The position numbers and the translations under genes were made by a program. This document shows positions 1 through 39,900 of a stretch of 64,000 nt of DNA, one piece after another. The notes beneath the pieces are model-generated. The model made no database searches, was not told the origin of the DNA, and worked only from the letters and a program-made list of their open reading frames with translations. Source of the DNA: Sarcocystis neurona (lineage: Eukaryota > Apicomplexa > Conoidasida > Eucoccidiorida > Sarcocystidae); assembly GCA_000727475.1 (NCBI GenBank), contig KL647307.1, positions 1,198,895 through 1,262,894 on the forward strand, in the 5' to 3' direction. Each line of letters opens with the position of its first letter. Positions within the stretch are counted from its first letter, which is position 1.

Positions 1-44
<44 letters not shown>
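1..44. repeat. (TA)n microsatellite
   Basis: The window opens in an almost pure TA dinucleotide run. Similar shorter runs recur throughout introns and intergenic DNA. Confidence 0.95.
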
Positions 45-46
<2 letters not shown>

Positions 47-999
47 CAAAGCTAATTTTTTCTACATCTATGAATATGCTTGTTTGAATACGTATGGGTG
101 TATACGCCCACGCGTTGTGATAGAGAAAGGCAGGTGCATTGACGGGAGTCACGCTTGCTTGGAAATGGGTGAAGCAGAGTTTTCTGCGGAGCACCTGACA
201 GACTTCCCTTTGCAGCAGCCAACCCTCCAAGGGCGCACGCGGGTCGCCACTTCAACTTAGACACATATGTGGACAAATGTATACATCTATCTAACTATCT
301 ATCTGTCCTTCTCTCTCTCTAAATACATACATATATATATAAATGCACACGGGTAACTATAAATGTATAGACACATATTCGTGCGTGAGGATTCGCGTAT
401 GAATGTACTTCCGTCTATCTGTCTACCTGTCTACATACATTTCTATCCCCTCCCATATATATATATGTATATGTGTACAGGTAAGCTAAGGTGTACGCAT
501 GTAGAGACTGGCATATGGTTGAAGACGTATAGGGAGAGGCAGAGGCCAAGCGCCGCGTCGTAGGTCGTCGGACCGACGCATCTGCAGAAGAGGTAGAAAT
601 GAATTCTACGCAGGTAGAAGAAGTGTGGATCAACATCTACGCTGTTTGGCGAGGCACACAAACTTATTTACGCTACATAATATATATATATATATACCTG
701 TGTGTACGCTACAGTAGATCTATACGAACGTTGCTTATCTTGTAGAGACTTTCTGCCGAAGAGACGCGCAGGCAGACACATCGGTGTAGACACCTCTGTA
801 TAGGCGTGTATATACGCATCTCCCTTTCCCTTCTATTTGTATATGGGTATACATATATATGTATATACGTACGTTTATACGTATATGCGTATGTATATAT
901 ATATATATATATATATACATATACATTCTCCCGCTGCGGACACATCGGCACTGCGATACCGGTGCTGCTGTGATATGTCGTGCGTTACGTATACCCGCC

Positions 1000-1362
1000 C
1001 ACGGCCACTCCTGTCATTCTGCGGCTGCTGCTGCTGCTGCTGTTCGCGCAGTGTGACGTTGAGACCTGCTGCTGTTCGCGCAGTGTGACGTTGAGACCTG
1101 CTGCTGTTCGCGCAGTGTGACGTTGAGACCTGCTGCTGTTGGGCTGGCTTCGTCCACGCTCCTGCGGCTGCTTCTCCTGCAGCATGAGCTGCTGCTGCCG
1201 TTGCTGCTGTGCACGTCCTGCAGGCACGTGAGTGCCTGCCGTTGCTGCGGACGCTGACGCTCCGTTTATCTCTGCGATGCTGCTGCTGCTGCTGCTGGTC
1301 CTGCTTCTGCGGCTGCGGCTGTCGCGTGCCTTCTGCTCCAACGCCTCTGCCCTCTGCTGCAG
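1000..1362 (-). CDS. possible further RecQ C-terminal exon
   Basis: After acceptor GCGTCTGCAG an open frame in the right phase reads LQQRAEALEQKARDSRSRRS and continues Gln/Ser/Arg-rich across a three-copy 32 bp repeat. It has no recognisable HRDC or beta-wing sequence, so it may be intron. The lower boundary is arbitrary. Confidence 0.3.
1040..1135. repeat. 32 bp tandem repeat, three copies
   Basis: Three identical copies start at 1040, 1072 and 1104, each beginning ctgttcgcgcagtgtgacg, followed by a 5 bp partial copy. The 32 bp period is not a multiple of three, so each copy shifts the reading frame. Confidence 0.95.
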
Positions 1363-1430
1363 CTGCAGACGCCGTTAGTTGTTTTTCTTCGTCGCTACGG
1401 TGCCGGCTTTCTATCGCTGATGCTGCGTAC

Positions 1431-27971
<26,541 letters not shown>

Positions 27972-28439
27972 GCTGCGTGCGCTTCTACTTAGACGCTGCT
28001 GCTCATCATTCCCGTCCTACAAACGAATAAAGTCTGTCTCACCCGCTGCAGTTGCCGCTGCTGCTGCTTCCTGTGGTACGGGACGGCCTCTGCTGCTGCT
28101 GCCTGCGCGACTGAGAACTCCGCTGCAGCGGTTGCTGGGACTGCTGCTGTTGCGCTGGTGGCTGCTGCTGCTATTTCTCCTCCGTCGCAGTAGCAGACGG
28201 ACTCACTGCTCGCAGCCTCTTTTCTTCGTCGTCGTCTTCGTCCGTCCATGCTGCAGCCCTCTGACGTGCTACTGCTGCTGCTGCTGCTGCCTTCTGCCGG
28301 CGTTGCGGACTTCTACGCTGTTGTTATACTGCAGCTGCTCCTGGGTCGCTGCTCGACGTACGAGGCAAGCAGCCGCAGCGCGAGGCGAACAGCGGCCGTT
28401 TCACAAGGGGCGGTGTGACGTCCTCCTGGGGGCCGTCCT

Positions 28440-28610
28440 GCTGCTGCGGCCGACCGGCAGCTGCTGAGTGCTGCTGCTCTGCTATCGGTACTGCTGCTGC
28501 TGGCTGCTGCGCTGCTGCTGAGGAGTGCTGCCCCTCTGCTATCGGTACTGCTGCTGCTGCTGGCTGCTGCGCTGCTGCTGCGGCGGCTGCTCACCAACCT
28601 GCTGCTGGCA
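28440..28610. repeat. 57 bp tandem repeat in a CTG tract
   Basis: The phrase gctatcggtactgctgctgc recurs at 28481 and 28538, embedded in ctg triplets, in the intergenic region. Confidence 0.8.
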
Positions 28611-29063
28611 GAACCCTGCACTTCACGTTTGACGGAGCTGTCCTGCCGCTGCTGGAGCGTGCTGCTGTCGCACTTCTGCTGCTCTCTCCCCCGCAGTCCC
28701 AGCGATTGCCGCTTGACAAAAGACCACACGTAGCAGATGCGTCTACGCATACATATATATATAGATATATATGTATATACATATATATACACATATATAT
28801 ATATGCGTTCGCTACTATACGCCTATATATAAGAATATGCATGTAACACAGTACTGCATATGTGTATGTGGACGCAGTAGATACGTGTCCACATATACAT
28901 ATGTGTAGATAAGGGTTGGCCAGTACATATTAATATATATATATATATGCGTAAAATGTAGGACTGGCCGCGCAGACATATATATATATATATGTACGCA
29001 GCAGATAGGTGTATATGTATTATATATGTATATAAGTATTTACCAGTGTACGCGTACAGGTAA

Positions 29064-29100
<37 letters not shown>

Positions 29101-29289
29101 TATAATATAGTACTTAACGCATATATACACATATGTGTGTAGAGTACAGCTACAGTAAGACGTGAGTCCTACTGCGGCCTTCCTGCGGGTGCCCCTCGTG
29201 CTCCTGGAGGCAAGCAGCGTCGCCACGTCGCTCTGTTGCAGCCGAGGTACGGCCCCTCCTACGTGTGCTGCTTCCGCAACTGCCACGGA

Positions 29290-29705
29290 CAAAATCCCTC
29301 TTAAATTCCCTGCAGCAGTTGCTGCTGTTTTTGCTCTTTCCGCTGCTGTTGCTGCCACTGCTGCAGCTGCCACTGGTGCTTCCGTTGGTGCCGCTGCTGT
29401 TGCTGTCGGTGTGGTGGCCGCTGCGGATGTTGCTGCTGCTGCTGCTCCCGTCACGGCGACTCCTGTTGCTGCTGTTGCGGCTCAGCAGGTGCCTACTGCG
29501 GTCGTCGCTGTTCCTGCTGCTACCGCTGCTACTGCTGTTGCTGCTGTTGTTGCCCTTGCTGTTGTCGCTGCGAGTGCTGCTGTTTCCGCAGCTGCTGCTC
29601 CTGTTGCTGTGCCGCTACTGTTTCTGCTGCTGCTGTTTCTGTCGCTGCCGCTGTTGCTGCTCTTGCTGCTGCTGCTGCGGTTGCCGTGCTGCTGCAGGCA
29701 CTCCG
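29290..29705. repeat. CTG/GTT/GCT triplet tract
   Basis: Nearly pure gctgttgctgctg-type triplet sequence gives Ala/Val or Leu frames on the plus strand and Gln/Ala/Thr frames on the minus strand. It may have arisen by repeat growth; no coding motif is visible. Confidence 0.8.
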
Positions 29706-29814
29706 GCGACTCATAAGATGCGGGGCAGAAGACACTGCGGTCGTGGTTGTTGCTTTCTTCGTCTTTGCTGCGATGCTTCTCTGAGCTATCAAGCCAGTAG
29801 AGGTTGATCGAGTC

Positions 29815-30320
29815 ATATATTCGCATAACGCTATTTATGTGCACACGTGTAGGTACTCAATGTATACAGAGTACATATATATATATATATATATGTATAG
29901 TCATATATCTACATTATATAATATACATGTGCGTACGTGTAAGTACTACACGTATACAGTACACATATATATACATATATATATATACATGTATATATGT
30001 ATAGTCAGATATCCGCATACCACTATATATATGCGTAGTAGCTCACTGAACAATATATTTGCATAATGTTATTTATATGCATGCGTTTAAGTGCTAACTC
30101 TACACAGTGTACATATATATATATATATACGTACGTATAGACATATATCTACATAATATATTTGCACACGTATAACTATGTAGATATACACTGTGCTACG
30201 TGTGCGTACGCATCAACTATATACTGTGTACTTATATATGTGTACATATAGATATAGATAGAATTACACGCTGTGTATACGTATATATGGATAGAATTAC
30301 ATGTTGTGTATACGTATATA
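29815..30320. repeat. TA-rich tandem repeat of about 110-130 bp
   Basis: Units with gtgtaggtactcaatgtatac, a long TA run and tagtcatatatctacat recur near 29848, 29938, 30090 and 30180 with divergence. Confidence 0.7.
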
Positions 30321-30650
30321 TAGATAGATATACTTATATGAGCGTGTGTGTATACGTGTGTACGTATGTATATGCACATAGACATAGATATATGAGCGTG
30401 TGCATACATGTGTACATATATATACATATATATATATGTGAAATATATGAGCGTGTGCGCGTAATACATACGTAAAGATGCAGCTGAATCCGCTTCTTCT
30501 GCTGCTGCCGGACCACGTGCCGGTACTGCGGTGTAGCTTGCCTTCTGCGCTTGCTGTGGCTGCCGATGCTGCAGCTTGTACGATGCGGCAGGCGCCGCTG
30601 CTGTTTCTCTGTTGGCAATTCGGACAGGGGGCGGGGAAAAGAAAGTGTCG

Positions 30651-30674
30651 TTGTGTGTGTGTGTGTGTGTGTGT
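30651..30674. repeat. (GT)n microsatellite
   Basis: A pure GT run about 24 bp long in the intergenic region. Confidence 0.9.
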
Positions 30675-32424
30675 GGCCTTCGAGCTGCAGCCGCCGCAGC
30701 AGCAGCAGCCCACCAGCGCCGAAATCTGGGCAGGAAGAGTGGCACGAGAAGCAGCAGCAGCAACAGAAGGAAGTGGTGGTAGAACTGCCTGACTGCGCTT
30801 GACCGGCAGCTGCTGCTGCGGGACTTTCGAGCAGGGTGGGCCCCAGACGCAGCGGCAGCAGCAAAAGTGGAGGAGGAGGCGGAGAAGGAGGAGAACGAGG
30901 TCTAGGGGCAATTCTGCAGAGGCAGCGACTCCACCTCGAGAGATCCTTCGGCAGCAAAAACAAAAAAGGGAGCAGGAGCGACAGCAGCGCCACGAGATAT
31001 GTGTGCGCAGCAGGACAATCAAGACAGAACCCGCGGCGCAGTCGGCCGCCCACCCTCCACACCGCTACTACTACGCGTAGTCCTCCTACTAGTGCTCCCG
31101 CTGCTGCTTCTGCCGTTTTTGCAGTCTTGACGAGACAACTACGGCCAGCAGCAAATTCGAAGAGGTACCCGCAGCCGTGCAGGACCGCTGCAGAGGGCGC
31201 ACGCAGAGGACACACACCAGCAGCAGCGGCAGCAGCAGCGCTTCCACCAGCAACAGGAGCAGTCGACCCAGCAGCCCTGCAGCAGTCGCACGAGCAACAG
31301 CAGCAGCACGTCCAACAGCAGCAGCAGCCGCAGTGCGCCGGCTTTCTCTCTCTCCTGCTGCACTGCAGGCAACGCAACGGCAGCAGAGCTGCTGCCGAAA
31401 AAGAAGCCGTTTGTGTGTTGCTGCTGCTGCACCGGCGCCGGCGCGTGCGCATGCACGCGTGACCTAGTGGAACGAGAGCGGACACGCATGCGCAGCAGAA
31501 CAGCAACGGGACAGCAGCGCAGCAGCAGCACTAAATACTGTCCAGCAGCGTCGAGTCCACGCGGAACAACGTGTGGGTCACATCGGCGGTCGGTGAAGTA
31601 AACGGCAGTTCTCGTGCAACAGGAGCCCTGCGAACAGCAGCAGACGTTGCTCTTCTTCGCTGCAGGTGGACGGTCTTCTGCTTCTTCACACTTTTTTGAC
31701 GACGGCCGCAGTCTCGCCGCCGCACGTGGCGCTTCCCCCGCGGGCTAAAGCAGCGCGTTTGCGTTAAAAGCGGCATACGAAACAGCAATGCAGCGTGTAC
31801 AGAATTCATTTACGCTGTGATTTATTTATAGACACGTATATATACGTCTCTGTAAATGTGTATTCAGTCGCACACAGGCAAAAGGGAGAGGGACTGCCGT
31901 TCATGGCTGGCAACGGATGCAAACGTCCGTCCTCTTCCGCCTGCTGGTTTACTTTCTCGCCGTCTCATCAGTTTCGTCTTCTCGCCGCTGCTTCTGCGGC
32001 AGCCCATCTTCAGGCAGTTGCTGCCGCCTGCTACTGCTTCTGCAGCCGGTCGCGCGGGGCCGCTACTCCCTCATGCAGAGGTGGATGCGGCGGCGGTAGA
32101 AGCGCGGCCGTCCCTCCTCTTGCTGCCTTCCTGCTGCTACCCTCCTCCTGCTGCATTTGCCACATTGCTTTCAGGGTTACTGTAGTGTGTAGCTTGACCT
32201 GCTACGTTTCCTGCTGCCTTCACGTGGCAGCAGCTGCTGTGTTTGTTCTGTCCCTTCCCCGTCTCTGGGTTTGCTGCTTGTGCTGCTGCGGCGGCGTGCC
32301 TGCACGGTGCCACTGCCCGCCGTCGTGCTGCCGCGCAGCTGCAGCTGCAGCTGCTGCTCCCTCGCTGCCTCCTGCTGCAGGCGCACTCCCCGTTAGCTGC
32401 TGCTGACTCTGTGCTTCTCTCTCC

Positions 32425-35400
32425 ATGACAGACGCAGGTGCTTCGGCGGCGTCGCTGCCTCGGCAGCAGCACCAGCAGCAAGCGGCCGCGACGGCAGATA
32501 TAGGGGGCAGCGAGGGCAACAAATCCAAGAGCAGCAGCAACTCGAGCAGCAGCAGCAGTAGCCACAGCAAGCCAGCTCCATCGAAGAAGGCGGGAGCTGA
32601 TACAGGACCTGCGCGTGCTGCCGCTGTCAAAATGGCAACCACGCGCGCTGCTCCGTCATCTTACTTTGCTGCATCTGCTGCTGCTGCTGGTGGCGCAGCA
32701 GCTGTGGGCAGCAGCGCGGCTCAGCTAGCTGCTGTCTTTGCTCGGTTCGCGGACGTTGCAACCGCAGGCGTCCCTGCTGCCGCCGCTGTTGCCTCTGCGC
32801 TGCCAGGAAGCCCTGCCGCACCTGCTGCTCCCGCTGCTCCTGCTGCTGCTGCGTCGAGCCGCCTGCTGTTGCAGGAGGCGGCCCCCAGCGCTGGTGGAGT
32901 CGTCGCGTCTGCTGCACGTGGGGCTGGTCCCTTTGCATTGACAGATGCCGCAGCAGCAGCTGCAGCAGCAGAAGGCAGCAGGAGCCTCAGTCCCGCAGCA
33001 GCAACTGCAGCAGAAGCCTGTCTACGTACCCTAGGGAAGCTCACCAAGAAGAATCCGGCCACACGGTTGCGAGGCCTGCAAGAACTGCAGCAGCATCTGA
33101 CGTCGCTGCTGCACTGCTGCAGCGGCAATAGCGATAGCAGCAGCAGCAGCAACCCCTGCGATGGTGACGCCCACAGCAGCAGCAGCAGCTACGACGGCAC
33201 AGGCAGCGGCGTTAGAAGCTCCAACAGCACCAGCTCACAGAGCAGGCTTCCCAGCAGCGAGGGCGGCGACCTTTCTTCCAGCAGAGAGAGGAACGAGACA
33301 CCTTGCAGCAGCATGAGCAGCAGTGTCGTGTGTAGCATCAGCCTGAGCAGTTCGCACCACAGCAGCAGTCACAGCAGTGAGGAAGTGTTCTCCTTGCAGG
33401 CAGCCCAGCTGCAAAGAGACGAAGTTCTGGCAGTCGTGAAGAGCCTGCTGCCTCAGTTTGCCTACGTGTACGCCAGGCTTGCGCTGTACGACCAGCTGAG
33501 ACGGGTACGCATAGGGGTTAATGTGTGTCTACAGCTGCTGCTGCTGGTGATGAAGGCCGCAGCTGCAGCAGAGCGTCCTTCAAAGATCAGCGGGGCTGCG
33601 TCTGAGCAGCAGCCTCGCCGGCAGAAGGCCGAGCAGCAGCGGCAGCAGCAGCAGGAGGAGGAGGAACGGCGCGAGGCGGCACGGGCGCCAGGAGAGGACT
33701 GCCAGCCCCCCAAAAAGCCGCCGCAGCAGCACCGAGAGCGCCACGCACAGCAGCAGACGCCGCTTCAGGCAGGCGGGGCTCAGACAGGGGTGCGGAAGGA
33801 AGAGGGAGGAGAAGATGACGGGTCGAAGAGAAAACAGAAACAGCAGCAGCAACACTCCCTACGGCAATTTCAGGCTCAGCTTGCTGGCCAGCTGCTTATG
33901 CTTCTCCCGTACTGGCTAGCAGCCACACACGACCTCGACAGGGAGGTCGCTGCTGCAGCTCAGCGCGCTATGGATGTTGCGTTTCCTTGTTCAATAGAAA
34001 CGCGGTCGACGCCTTGCAGCGGGGCCACAACTGCGGTGTTGCCCTCTGCTGCGGCTGTGGCATCTGTGGAGAGAAGTTTGCCGTGCCGACAGGCTGCTGC
34101 GCCTCCTGCTGCTCTTCCTGCTGTTGCGCCTGCTGCGGCCGCCCCGTCGGCAGCTGCAGAGGTGTCTGCACACCAACCTACTGCGTCTCTGGCTGCATAC
34201 CCTGGCCCTGCTGCTCCGTCTTTGGTGCCTGGTGCTCCTGCTGCTGCGGCTGCTTCTGCGTTGGCCGCTGTGTCTCCCGCTGCCGCTGGGGCCCCTGCTA
34301 CTGCGCCTGCTGCGGCTTGTGGGGGGGTGTGGGGTCGGCGGGTGGCTGCGCTGCAGCGGCGTCGTTCGACGTTATTTCCGCAGCTGCAGCAACTGTTGCG
34401 GCTTGACACTGTTGCAGCTCTTGAAGAAGCCCTGGGGGGCTGCTCGCTGCCTTCTGGTGGGGGCCAGCAGCAGCAGCGCCAGGGCGGCGGCAGCAGCAGC
34501 AGCAAAGGGAAGAAGAACAAGGAAGCCGCTGCCAAAACGGCCAAGCAACAACAGGAGAAAGACTTAGGGGGCAGCAGCAGTCCTGCGTCGGTGGCCGAGG
34601 AAAATGTTGACCGCGGCCTCGCCGCTGTGCTGCTGGCGATCGGACACATCGCTGTGCTACTCGCTGCGACGCCTGCTGCTGCGCAGCCTCAGCAGCAGCA
34701 CCCACACGGGCTGCCGAAAGATAAACACGACAGCGCTGCTGCAGACGCAGGACGAGACGGAGGAAGCAACAGCCGGCTGCTGCAGGCGTGGCGTGAAGAG
34801 TTTGCGTTTCTCTTCGCCGTCGACGACAGCAGCAGCAGCACGAGTTTCCTCAGGTTCCTCTCTCCTGCATGTCGGCTGCCCGTGCGCCTGGCAGCGCTCG
34901 CTTCGCTGCGGCTGCTGTTGCAGAGCTTCGCCGCTGCGCGGGTGCAGCTGCCGCTGCCGGTGCTGCTGCAGCTCAAGAGGGATCGAACGCCGCAGCAGCA
35001 GCCACCCCACAACCCGCCACGGCTGTCGCAGCAGCAGCAACAGCAGCAGCAACGGCAGCAGCGTTACGTAGACTGCGTGGATGATAGTCCTGGGGCGAAG
35101 GCCGATGTTGTAACAGTCGTCTCGGGACTGCCTCGCACTCTACTTGTTGCCGTCTTCAACTGCCTCTCGGACCGCCACTTCTGCTCAGCCTTCCTGCCTG
35201 CTGCTGCGGGTGCTCCTGCGGCGACCGCAGCCGTTGCTGCTGCTGCTGCTTATGCGAACCCTACTGCTGCTACCGCCGGTGCTCCTGCGGCGACGGCAGC
35301 CGTTGGCGCTCCTGCTGCGTACGGGAGCGGTCCTGCTGCTGCAAGCAGCACTGCGGCGGATGCTGCAGGTGACGTGACTGCTGCTGCCTGTGTCCGGGCT

Positions 35401-36163
35401 GAAAGTTGCTCTGCTGCCTCGCCTGCTGAGGACCCTGCGGCTACCCGCACCGACGCCGTGGTGGGTGGGGCAGATGGTATCGCGACGGCTTCGCCAGCAG
35501 TTGCAGTAGGTGCTGCTGCAGAAAAACGACTGACGCATGCACCAGCCGCAGCAGCACTGTCGCCGGGGACTGCAGCAGCAGCAGCAACGTTAGGGCGTAA
35601 AGACCTTGCTGGAGAAGAGGCAGCGAAAGGAGAGCGTGTTGCAGAAACAGCAGGCAGAAACTACAGCGCTGCCGCTGCTCCAGGAGAAGCGGTGCTGCTG
35701 TCACAGCAGCAGCAGACCCAGACACAGACACATCAGCAGCAAGAGCAGCAGCAGCCGCGGCAGGCTGTCTATCAGCAGCAGATGGTGGTCGGTGAAGGAA
35801 GGGAAAAACAGCAGCAGCAGCACCACGGGGCTGCGAAGGCAGAAAGCGAGCCAGAATCAGCAGCATCTGCGCTCCTGGAAGTAACACGCCTGCTGCTGCT
35901 GCATTCGTGGGAGCCGACGGTCGTCTCACTTGAGGAAGAGGCCCAGCAACAGCAGCAGCAGGAGGGGGATGGACTGGTGGAGGAGAGGGAGGAGGAGCAG
36001 CAACAGCAGCAACCGAGTGGGGAGAAGAAACACCTGCAGGAACAGAGGCAGCAGCAGACGAGCGGAGACCGGCTGCAGGCAGCGCTAGGGACGCAGAAGG
36101 AAATGCAACAGCAGCAGTTGCTGCTGCTCTTCCCGAAGCTGCTCGCCGCCATCAACCGAGGAG
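32425..36163 (+). CDS. LTN1: LTN1 exon 1: N-terminal HEAT region with Ala/Gln/Ser runs
   Basis: This 3,739 nt exon encodes residues 1-1246 plus one base. Conserved islands (LGKLTKKNPATRL, PQFAYVYARLALYDQLRRVR, LMLLPYWLAATHD, LRFLSPACRLPVRLAALASL) match the listerin N-terminal domain. They are separated by poly-Ala, poly-Ser and poly-Gln tracts. The donor GAG|GTCCGC after INRG is phase 1, matching exon 2. Read-through would instead stop at 36318. Confidence 0.88.
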
Positions 36164-36903
36164 GTCCGCTCGCGACTTGCCCACGTCCTTGTCCTCCTTG
36201 CTGCCAACACTTGGCTTCCCGCACCTATTCATCTTTAGGCGCCACTACTACTACGACTACTGCGGGCAACTGTATTTATAGCCTACATACGCATGCAGAT
36301 ACATATATGTATATATAAATAGAGACGGACAGAGGCAAACAGACAGAGGCGTACAGACACAGACGCAATTCTGTCATACCTTATGGACTTCCGTATACAT
36401 ACATATATATGTATATATATATGTACATACGTTTGTAGACGGTATAGAGATAGAGGGGGGCGAATAGACAGAGATATAGAAACGCAGAGATATCTCTCTC
36501 ATAGCTTATGAACCTACGTTTACATACAAATGTGTCTATATATGAAGAATATATATGCGTGTATCTACGTGTATTTGTATACGTATCGAGTAGTGTAAAA
36601 CGTACATGCATATATACGTCACGTGTGTGGACATATATGTGTGTGTACGCCGACGCACATATATATATTTGTGTGTGTGTACATATACGCGTACGTACAC
36701 GTATATATATATGTGTACGCGCTTACGTCCGTGTGTGTGTGTTGGCAGCGGTGAACAGTCTGCGTCAATTTAGGAGATGGATGTATCTGTTCGCAGAAGA
36801 AGTCTTCGCTTCCCACTCTTGGACGGCTACATTCTCATATATACAAATATCGACACACACACACACATTCCAACCTCGTGAAACTGCTGATAGGCGCCTG
36901 AAC

Positions 36904-36937
<34 letters not shown>

Positions 36938-39900
36938 TTTACCTCTCTCCATTTATATATACGTATATATGTTGTGTAGATGGTATGTATATATATCACA
37001 TATATATATATGCGTATTAAGTGACTGCTAGATAGAATGATAGTTGCTTGCGTCTTTGTAGGTGTTTGTATGTGTCTGCGTATCTGTCCATCAATCCACG
37101 TATATATATATGTGTCCTTATACATATATATGTGTGTGTGTATGTGTATATATGTGTATATATGTGCGTGTAGATATATATGTATGAGAAAGGCTCACGT
37201 AGGTACTTATAGAGGGAGCTAACGTGTGTATATATCTGCATGTATAGCAGGAGAGAGAAGTACGTAGAACTATATGAAGAGGCAACAGCTTTATAGAAGG
37301 GTATACAAAATGTATGTATATATCCAGATATATATGTATATATACATGTATACTACGTATGTAGTGTTCCTTCGTGTGTACGATACGTATCCCTGTGTTT
37401 GTGGATATATATATATATATGCATGTGCATATATATATATATGTATATGTGTGTATGTATATATATCGAGATATATATGTATATATACATGTGTACTACG
37501 TATGCAGTGTTCCTTCGTGTGTACGATACGTATCCCTGTGTTTGTATTGTGGATATATATATATATATGCACATATAAATATATGTATGTATATATTCAC
37601 TTGGTGTATGCAAGTGCACGTCTGCATGTATGTGTCTATCTGGTTACATATATATACATGGTGCGTATATATGTATATATGAATACGCATGTAGGATATG
37701 TGCGTGTGTGTGGTACAGGCTGCTGTGTTTGTGTGTATACGTGTTTATATGTATACGTGTTGTTGATACGTACGTACACGTGTATATCGATCTGGCTATA
37801 CACATGTATATATTATATACCACCGGTCCTGGAGTAGAGTATGTGTGGGCTTGGCACCAAGAGGTTGTTGCTGTGTGGAGTGTTGCTATCTTGTAGGGTA
37901 CTCATCATGCGGTGTGTTCTACGAGCAGCTGCTGCAGCTGCTGGCAGCTGTTCCTCCTCCTTTGCTGCTGGCGTCAGCGCCTGGGCGTGCGTTTCTTGAG
38001 AGCTTGCTGGGCGAAGAGGCGGCGCTGCTGCGCCCGCTGCAGGGCCCACAGTTCTCCCACGAGCGCCAGCAGCAGCAGCGGCAGCAGCAGCAGCGCCGGG
38101 CGGCTCCAGGCGGAAGGGAGGAAGGTGATCACGGGAAGGAGCAAGCGGCGGCCGCAGGAAAGTCGCTGCTTGCGGGGGAGCAGCAGAAGGACGCGAAGAA
38201 GAAGCAGCCGCCGTCGGGGGAGAGACAGCAGCAGCAGCAGCAGATGGAAGAGAGGCAGGAGCTTCAGCAGCAGAAGCATGAGAAGGAGCAGAAAAAGCCT
38301 GAGCAGCAGGAGCAACCGCAGCAGGAGACGCTGGAGAAAGGGAAGCCGCTACGAGGCGCAGGCGCTAAAGAGCGCGGCAGCAAAAGACCTGTCACTCCTG
38401 CTGCTGCGGCAGACGCAAGACGTAGTGGCAGCGACACTACGTACGAGACCCCAGCCCCACACGTTGTCCTTGGAGCGCACTACAGTTTCCTGCTGTTCCT
38501 CTTGCAGCATCGCCTGCCACTGCTGCAGTCGTCATCTGCTGCTGCTGTTGCTTTTCCTGCTGCTGCCGGCGCCAGTGCTGCCGCGACTCACGACCGCCAG
38601 ACCCCTGGTTTTCCTGCTGCTGCATGTGCTGCTCCTGCTGCTGCTGCAGTAGCAGGTGCGGCTGGGCCGACTCCCGCTCCTCTGCTTGCGTCGAAGGAGG
38701 CTGCTGCTGATAGTAGTAGTGCTAGTAGTCAGAGAGAGCAGCTTCTGCGGCTGGCCGCCCAGGCGGCTGCGAAGCCGGTCGAGATTTTCTTCTCAGCGAC
38801 CGCCGCTGCTGTTGCACCGGCGGCTGCAGCTGCTGCGTACAGGGGGCGGCAAGGACAGGCGTTGAAGAAACAGCAGAAGGAGCACGAACAGCAGCAAGAG
38901 CCACCGTTGCAGAGGGACCGCGCCAGAGCTATCGCGCAGGCGCTTCCTCGACTCCTCGGGTCCTTCGTAGGGGCGGTGGTGCAGTTACAGCAGCAGCAAC
39001 TTAGGTGGCAAAAACAGCAGCAGCAACCAGCGCAGCCAACACAGCAACAGCAGAAAGAAGACCAGCAGTCGCAGGGAGGAGAAGAAGTGCAGCAAGAACC
39101 GCAAGTGCCGGAGAAGCAGCAAAACAAAAAGAACTGGCAGCAGAGCGCGGGGGAGGGCAGTGCTGCTGTCATTTGTTGTGTGGAAGAGTTCTTCATTCCC
39201 ACGCTGCAGGCAGTGCAGCAGCACCTCAGCGCCGTGCTGCCCGAGGCTTCCTGCAGCAGGCAATTTGATAGAGGACACTCTACGAGCAGCAACGACTGCA
39301 GCAGCGTCAGCAGCAGCAGCAGCAAAGGTGGGAGCAGCAGCAGCAGCAACAGCAAAGACATCGACAGCAGAGAAGACGGCAAGAGCAGCAGGAAGGATAG
39401 CAGCAGCAGCAACGGAAGCAGCAGCAACGTCGGTGAGGCGCCGAACGAGGACGCAGCAGTGTCTGCTGCAGCTGCTGTCCAGCTGCAGCTCGCCCCTATA
39501 CTCAGCGAGATGCAGAGGGCCGTACTCCCGTTCTGCGCAGCACGTTGCGAGGCTGCGGTGGCCTGTGGCCAACACGCGAAGGAACGAACGCAGCAGCAGC
39601 AGCAAAAACTGCAACAGCAAGAAGTGAAGCAGCAAGAACTGCAGCAGCAAGAACTGCAGCAGCAGGAGTGGGGCGGTGGAATCTTCGTAAAGAGAAATAG
39701 TCTCCTTGTGTTCGCAGGCGAGATTCAGAAGCTCGTACGTACCATGCTGCACAGGCTGCTGCAGTTGCTGCGCTGGACGCTACGACAGCTGCAGCTGCTG
39801 CCTCAGGAGCCGGCGATCAAACCTGCTGCTGCGACACTTGCTTCTTTGAGCAGGGCAACACTTGCAGCAGCTGCTGATGAAAGACCTGCTGCAGCAGCGA

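Larger units (their letters stand above)
27972..32424. other. intergenic region between the divergent RecQ and LTN1 genes
   Basis: This 4.45 kb interval contains CTG-rich tracts (28440-28610, 29290-29705), TA-rich tandem repeats (28740-30470), a (GT)n tract and a CAG-rich stretch at 31140-31540. Both transcription starts should fall here. No promoter motif stands out. Open frames exist on both strands but consist of Cys, Leu, Ala or Ser runs expected from triplet repeats. A 5' RecQ exon could be hidden near 28.0-28.25 kb. Confidence 0.5.

Noticed and set aside
28011..28040. Possible 26 nt intron joining an upstream basic exon to the RecQ N-terminus
   Set aside because: Donor and acceptor look acceptable and phases agree, but 26 nt is too short for a normal spliceosomal intron; left as an open question about the 5' end.
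31070..31081. 12 bp perfect palindrome actacgcgtagt, also at 25157-25168
   Set aside because: Two copies of a short palindrome in 64 kb with no shared context; not enough to call a regulatory site.
30334..31506. 390-residue Cys/Leu-rich minus-strand frame
   Set aside because: Composition is what triplet repeats give in this frame. No motif, and the end runs into TA/CATA repeat residues.
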